Source: Verrucomicrobiia bacterium (GTDB taxonomy: Bacteria; Verrucomicrobiota; Verrucomicrobiia; Limisphaerales; DTLC01). From it: 10,109 nucleotides of DNA. The translations under genes and the position numbers were made by a program. Under the pieces are notes generated by a model. The model had not been told where the DNA came from, made no database searches, and worked only from the letters and a program-made list of their open reading frames with translations. The DNA lies in NCBI GenBank assembly GCA_025061935.1, contig JANWZY010000099.1, forward strand, positions 1 to 10,109, in the 5' to 3' direction. Of the stretch, positions 6,627-10,109 are shown one piece after another; position 1 is the first letter of the stretch; every line of letters starts with the position of its first letter.

Positions 6627-7595
6627 ATGTGGCCGTTTAGCAAAAGTGGCGGTAACCGGCGGTTGGGCAGGCGCGAATTGCTTGAAGTCAAAGGGCGGTC
6701 GGACGTAGCGCGGAAACGGCGCTTGCGTTGGGGCGCGGTCGCGCTCGCATTCGCTTCTGGCACGGCCTTGGTAGTGTGCCTGGCGTGGCAGTTGGTCAGC
6801 TGGTCGCTTGAAAAATTGTTCTACCAAAATTCGACGTATGCGATTAGCCGGATCGAGGTCCACACCGACGGAGTAATTTTGCCCGAGCAGATCAGGCAGT
6901 GGTCGGGTGTAAGGCAGGGCCAAAATTTGCTGGCACTGAATCTGGCCGAGCTGAAGCGCAACCTCGAGCTTGTGCCTTACATCCGAATGGCGGCGGTCGA
7001 ACGCGTGCTGCCGCGCACACTTCGGATTCGCGTGTCGGAGCGCGAGCCGTTGGCGGTTGTGTATGTACCGAGGTTGCGGCCCGGCGGCGGCGCCGAAATG
7101 GACGCTCTGTTTCTGGATGAGGAGGGATACGTGCTTGCACCGCTTGACAAGTCGCAATGCGCAAATCCCGAGGTATGGTCCGCTGCGCGGTACCCGGTCG
7201 TGCTTGGTATAGACCCTGCCGAACTTAAGCCCGGTAAGCGCATTGATCTAGACGTGCATCGGGGCGTAAAGGCTGCGCTGGAGCTGATTGTTGCTTTCGA
7301 CCGCTCGCCCATGGTCGGATTGGACAGCCTGCAGCGGATTGATACCTCGTCGCCGGGCGTGCTCGAAGTGGTGACGGAACAGGGCAGTCAGGTCACTTTC
7401 GGGACTACGGACTTGGCGCGGCAGTTACGGCGGCTGGCCGCCATCTATGAGTTGGGCCAACGGCTCGGGCGCGCGCTCGGGTCAGTGGACCTTGCCGTGT
7501 CTGACAATATACCTGTTCGTTGGGCAGTGACGCGACCTGTACCTGCGCAACCTGCCCAAAGACAAGACAACCCACAGCGAAGGCGAAATGTTTGA
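6627..7595 (+). CDS. ftsQ: FtsQ/DivIB-type cell division protein
   Basis: FtsQ is a bitopic membrane protein that links early and late divisome proteins through FtsB and FtsL. The predicted product has 322 residues: a basic cytoplasmic N-terminus (1-35, ending RKRRLRW), one membrane helix (about 36-57), then a POTRA-like domain (about 71-145) starting YAISRIEVHTDGVI with the features GQNLLALNLAEL, VPYIRMAAVERVLPRTLRIRV and SEREPLAVV. A larger beta domain and a basic tail (QDNPQRRRNV) follow. ATG 6627 has GAAGGA 9 bases upstream, and an in-frame TGA at 6609-6611 excludes an earlier start. The 95-odd bases before it hold a 12-base palindrome (6539-6550) and a small GTTTC/GAAAC hairpin (6587-6599) but no gene. 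The end overlaps ftsA by 8 bases. FtsQ is poorly conserved, so position in the cluster supports the call. Confidence 0.9.
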   Translation: MWPFSKSGGNRRLGRRELLEVKGRSDVARKRRLRWGAVALAFASGTALVVCLAWQLVSWSLEKLFYQNSTYAISRIEVHTDGVILPEQIRQWSGVRQGQNLLALNLAELKRNLELVPYIRMAAVERVLPRTLRIRVSEREPLAVVYVPRLRPGGGAEMDALFLDEEGYVLAPLDKSQCANPEVWSAARYPVVLGIDPAELKPGKRIDLDVHRGVKAALELIVAFDRSPMVGLDSLQRIDTSSPGVLEVVTEQGSQVTFGTTDLARQLRRLAAIYELGQRLGRALGSVDLAVSDNIPVRWAVTRPVPAQPAQRQDNPQRRRNV

Positions 7596-8814
7596 CCGCA
7601 AACCAATCATCGTAGGACTTGAAATTGGCACGTCAAAGGTATGTGCCATGGTGGGCGAGTTCGACCCGGACTCATCCGCGCTGAAGATCACGGGCGTGGG
7701 CCAGGCGCGGTCGCGGGGTGTCCGCAAGGGCGAGATAGTAGATGCCGAGCTTGCCGAGGAGGACATTCGCGCAGCAATAGCACAAGCCGAGCAGATGGCG
7801 GACGTCGAAGTCCGGAGCGTCATTCTGGGTGTGACAGGCGGGCATTTGCGCGCGCGGAACAATCGCGGCGTGCACACGATTGTATCTGCGGACCGCGAAG
7901 TCACCGAAGAAGATGTGCAAGACGTGATCAAGAATGCGAAGGTGGTGAATCTGCCGCCGCAAGACGTGATCGTGCATGCGATCCGTCAGCACTTCTTTGT
8001 TGACGGTCAGGGCGGGATAACCAACCCGGTCGGGATGGTCTGTGCGCGGCTGGAGGTCGAAATGCACGTATTGCACGGGAACCACAACCGGCTCCAGAAC
8101 GCGATCCGTGTGGTGAAAGGCCTCCAGTTGGAAGTCGAGGAAATTGTATTTAACGGGCTCGCCTCTGCGCTCGCCATTCTGGACAACGAAGCCAAGGAGC
8201 TCGGCGCGCTCGTGATAGACCTGGGCGCGGGCACCACAGACTACACGCTATACGCGCAAGGCGTCGTCAAACACACCGGTGTGATTGCAGTCGGCGGCGA
8301 CCATGTCTCGAACGATATAGCGCTCGGGCTGCGCATCCCGCTAAGCCGGGCCGAACAGGCCAAGATCGAGCACGGGTCAGCGATGGTCGAGGAAGTAACC
8401 AAGGGCAAGACAATCGCGATTCGGAACGGCGAGGGCGCACCAGTCAAGACCGTCAAGCTCGATGACCTCCACATGATCATGGCACTGCGAATTGAGGAAA
8501 TCTTCCAAATCGTAGCGCAGCAATTACACGAGGCAGGGTTGTTGGATTATCTGAGCGGGGGGGTTTTCTTGTGCGGTGGCGGCGCGCGTATCCCGAATGT
8601 AACCAAAGTGGCCGAGCAGATTTTCCAAGCCCCGGCGAAAGTTGGGCACGCCACCGGGATAAGCGGCCTCGTGTCGTCACTCGATCAACCGGAGTTCGCC
8701 ACCGCGCTGGGCCTTGTTAAATTTGGCTCATTCAAACACAGGTCGCCCGCGCAAAAGTCGTTCTTATCAGCGGGCTTAAAAAGCACACTCCAGCAGTTGT
8801 TCCGGAGATTGTAA
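7588..8814 (+). CDS. ftsA: FtsA, actin-like divisome anchor
   Basis: FtsA is an actin-fold ATPase that tethers FtsZ filaments to the membrane and recruits later divisome proteins. The protein is 408 residues, a normal length. The ATP site shows phosphate 1 IVGLEIGTSKVCAMVGE (about 8-24), phosphate 2 VIDLGAGTTDYTLY (about 209-222, with Asp218) and the adenosine motif FLCGGGARIPN (about 327-337). The 1C subdomain typical of FtsA lies between (SRGVRKGEIVD onward, with VTGGHLRARNNRGVH). The C-terminus KSTLQQLFRRL looks like the amphipathic membrane-targeting helix. ATG 7588 follows GAAGG by 4 bases and overlaps the ftsQ stop. It looks fully conserved, in contrast to the adjacent ftsZ, whose tail is the FtsA partner in other bacteria. 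A run of seven G (8557-8563) lies in the coding sequence without breaking the frame. Confidence 0.96.
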   Translation: MFDRKPIIVGLEIGTSKVCAMVGEFDPDSSALKITGVGQARSRGVRKGEIVDAELAEEDIRAAIAQAEQMADVEVRSVILGVTGGHLRARNNRGVHTIVSADREVTEEDVQDVIKNAKVVNLPPQDVIVHAIRQHFFVDGQGGITNPVGMVCARLEVEMHVLHGNHNRLQNAIRVVKGLQLEVEEIVFNGLASALAILDNEAKELGALVIDLGAGTTDYTLYAQGVVKHTGVIAVGGDHVSNDIALGLRIPLSRAEQAKIEHGSAMVEEVTKGKTIAIRNGEGAPVKTVKLDDLHMIMALRIEEIFQIVAQQLHEAGLLDYLSGGVFLCGGGARIPNVTKVAEQIFQAPAKVGHATGISGLVSSLDQPEFATALGLVKFGSFKHRSPAQKSFLSAGLKSTLQQLFRRL

Positions 8815-8833
8815 CTCGGAGTTCTAACCGGAT

Positions 8834-10109
8834 ATGGAGTCCAGCGATAATCTGCAAGGTCAATTGCCGGCACCACAGCGTGTGGCGCCGCGGACGCGCG
8901 TGTTCGCCGTGGGCAAAGCGGGCATAGCTGCGGCCATTCAATTACTCGAACGCGGAGTTGACCCTCAAACTGTGGTGACGCTATGCCGTGACGGCGCCGC
9001 AACTCAACACATCACCGGCGCGAAACCAATAATCGTGCCTACTGCGGCGCCAACTCAGGCGTCTGCAGGCAAAATCACACCGGAGTTGCTCGCGGAAATA
9101 AAGGCGCAGCTCGACGGAGCCGATTTCGTATTCGTTGTGGGTGCGCTTGGCGGCCAGACCGGACGTGAATTCATACCCCGGATCGCCAGGGTCGCCAAAG
9201 AATCTGGGAACCTCGTATTCGGCTTCGTCTCACTGCCATTCGATTGCGAGGGGAGCTTGCGCCAGACCAGGGCCTGCGCAGCTATGCAGGCGTTGAAAAG
9301 TTGCACCGATGCTGTCTTGTGCGTACCGAACCAAAAACTTTGGAAACTGATCCCCGAAAACGCGCCACTGGAAGAGGCATTCAAGATTTCGGACTCGTTC
9401 CTCGCTGACGCGATGCATGGCATGCTGCGCATGCTCACATGCAAAAGCGTTATCGAGGTGCATTTGCCTGAGCTGTGCATGGTGCTTGGCGGCCCGAACA
9501 ACCAGACCGCGTTTGCGGTCGCAGAAGCATCAGGCCCAAACCGCGCGCGCAAAGCTGTCGAAAAACTGCTCGCCAGTCCAACACTGGACGCGGGCATAGC
9601 ACTACGCCAGGCGGACGCTATAGTAGTGGGGGTGTTCAGTGGCCCGGACCTGGCAATTTCGGAAGTCCACTCTGTTATCGAACAGCTCAGCCGGCACTGT
9701 CCGAATGTCCCGGTCATCACAGGCGCCGGCGTGGACGCATCACTGGGTGCGAAACTGGTCGCGACGCTGTTTGTAGGCCGCGCTATGGCCGGGTCGGGCA
9801 GCACGCCAACCTCACAGACTGCCCAGATCATTTCCGAGGTACCACTGAGGACGCCTTCACAAGCAAGCGGACCAGACACACATCCGGGACACGCGGCGAC
9901 CGCCTCCAGACCACCTGCCCGCGTAGTGCCCCCACCGCCCGAGCTGCCGGAGGAGAAAATTACCGAGCTGCTGGAAAGACAAACGCATAAAACGACGTTG
10001 CCCAAGCCGCCGGCAAGATGGCGTCAGGAACAACTCAAGCTCGAGCTTGTCTCAAAAGGCAGGTTCGACAAAAGCGAGCCGACGATTTACAAAGGCGAAG
10101 ACCTGGACG
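8834..10109 (+). CDS. ftsZ: Highly divergent FtsZ, likely GTPase-defective (3' partial)
   Basis: The frame from ATG 8834 runs open to the window end (425 codons), so the gene continues outside. It aligns by eye with FtsZ along its length: TRVFAVGKAGIAA (22-33), DGADFVFVVGALGGQTGRE (T4 region, motif at 103-112), VFGFVSLPFDCEG, CVPNQKLWKL, PLEEAFKISDSFL, IEVHLPEL (T7, 207-214), then the C-terminal domain through VITGAGVDASLGAKLVATLFVG. A Pro/Ser/Thr linker (about 320-400) and the tail KGRFDKSEPTIYKGEDLD follow. FtsZ normally has GGAGxNA, a GxGAGxxP loop, GGGTGTG and NxDxxD; here these are VGKAGIAA, an unrelated Pro/Thr/Ala stretch, GGQTGRE and E208-V-H210-L-P-E213. Glu139, Arg143 and Asn166, at base-contacting positions, are kept. 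ATG is 12 bases after GGAG and 19 bases after ftsA. I infer weak or no GTPase; polymer formation is unknown. The position and tail make FtsZ more likely than another tubulin-like protein. Confidence 0.85.
   Translation, partial: MESSDNLQGQLPAPQRVAPRTRVFAVGKAGIAAAIQLLERGVDPQTVVTLCRDGAATQHITGAKPIIVPTAAPTQASAGKITPELLAEIKAQLDGADFVFVVGALGGQTGREFIPRIARVAKESGNLVFGFVSLPFDCEGSLRQTRACAAMQALKSCTDAVLCVPNQKLWKLIPENAPLEEAFKISDSFLADAMHGMLRMLTCKSVIEVHLPELCMVLGGPNNQTAFAVAEASGPNRARKAVEKLLASPTLDAGIALRQADAIVVGVFSGPDLAISEVHSVIEQLSRHCPNVPVITGAGVDASLGAKLVATLFVGRAMAGSGSTPTSQTAQIISEVPLRTPSQASGPDTHPGHAATASRPPARVVPPPPELPEEKITELLERQTHKTTLPKPPARWRQEQLKLELVSKGRFDKSEPTIYKGEDLD

Noticed and set aside
6617..6640. Seven-codon frame ATG...TAG just before and overlapping the ftsQ start
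   Set aside because: It is too short to judge. GAAGGA abuts this ATG, which is poor spacing for it and good spacing for ATG 6627.
8557..8563. Run of seven G in ftsA as a slippage or phase-variation site
   Set aside because: The frame is intact on both sides, the tract encodes part of the conserved SGGVFLCGGG segment, and tracts of seven are not rare.
9055..10005. 316-codon open frame on the minus strand opposite ftsZ
   Set aside because: The plus strand here encodes a recognisable FtsZ fold and tail. The antisense product is low-complexity Ser/Ala/Thr-rich with no known motif, typical of the complement of a GC-rich gene.

Overview
The window is a nearly continuous stretch of a dcw (division and cell wall) cluster, with every gene on the + strand: mraY (5' end cut off), a LysM membrane protein gene, ftsW, murG, murB, ddl, ftsQ, ftsA and ftsZ (3' end cut off). 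The DNA is GC-rich by eye. It uses GTG and ATG starts, and genes overlap at ftsW/murG (ATGCTGA), murG/murB (GTGA) and ftsQ/ftsA (ATGTTTGA), which points to one translationally coupled operon. I infer a member of the Verrucomicrobiota. The reasons are the LysM gene just before ftsW, the protein sequences, and an FtsZ C-terminus ending in FDKSEPTIYKGEDLD, which resembles what I remember of verrucomicrobial FtsZ tails.

Layout: 1-1101 mraY makes lipid I. 1102-1367 is the only long gap; it holds a short reading frame that looks like a decayed murD start (1227-1316) and perhaps a weak promoter. 1368-2186 is the LysM protein. 2225-3391 ftsW is the septal SEDS glycosyltransferase. 3385-4590 murG makes lipid II and carries an extra C-terminal tail that contains a strong hairpin. 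4587-5540 murB, 5598-6530 ddl, 6627-7595 ftsQ, 7588-8814 ftsA, and 8834 to the window end a very divergent ftsZ.

Together the genes cover precursor synthesis (murB, ddl), the lipid-linked steps (mraY, murG), septal polymerisation (ftsW) and the divisome scaffold (ftsQ, ftsA, ftsZ). Two Mur ligases are absent from their usual places: murD (between mraY and ftsW) is reduced to a possible 29-codon remnant, and murC (between murG and murB) is missing.

The most striking feature is ftsZ. The reading frame is open for 425 codons and keeps the FtsZ fold pattern and tail. However, the T1, T3 and T4 nucleotide loops and the catalytic T7 loop have all lost their defining residues. This suggests a tubulin homologue that no longer hydrolyses GTP in the normal way, sitting in the canonical ftsZ position.
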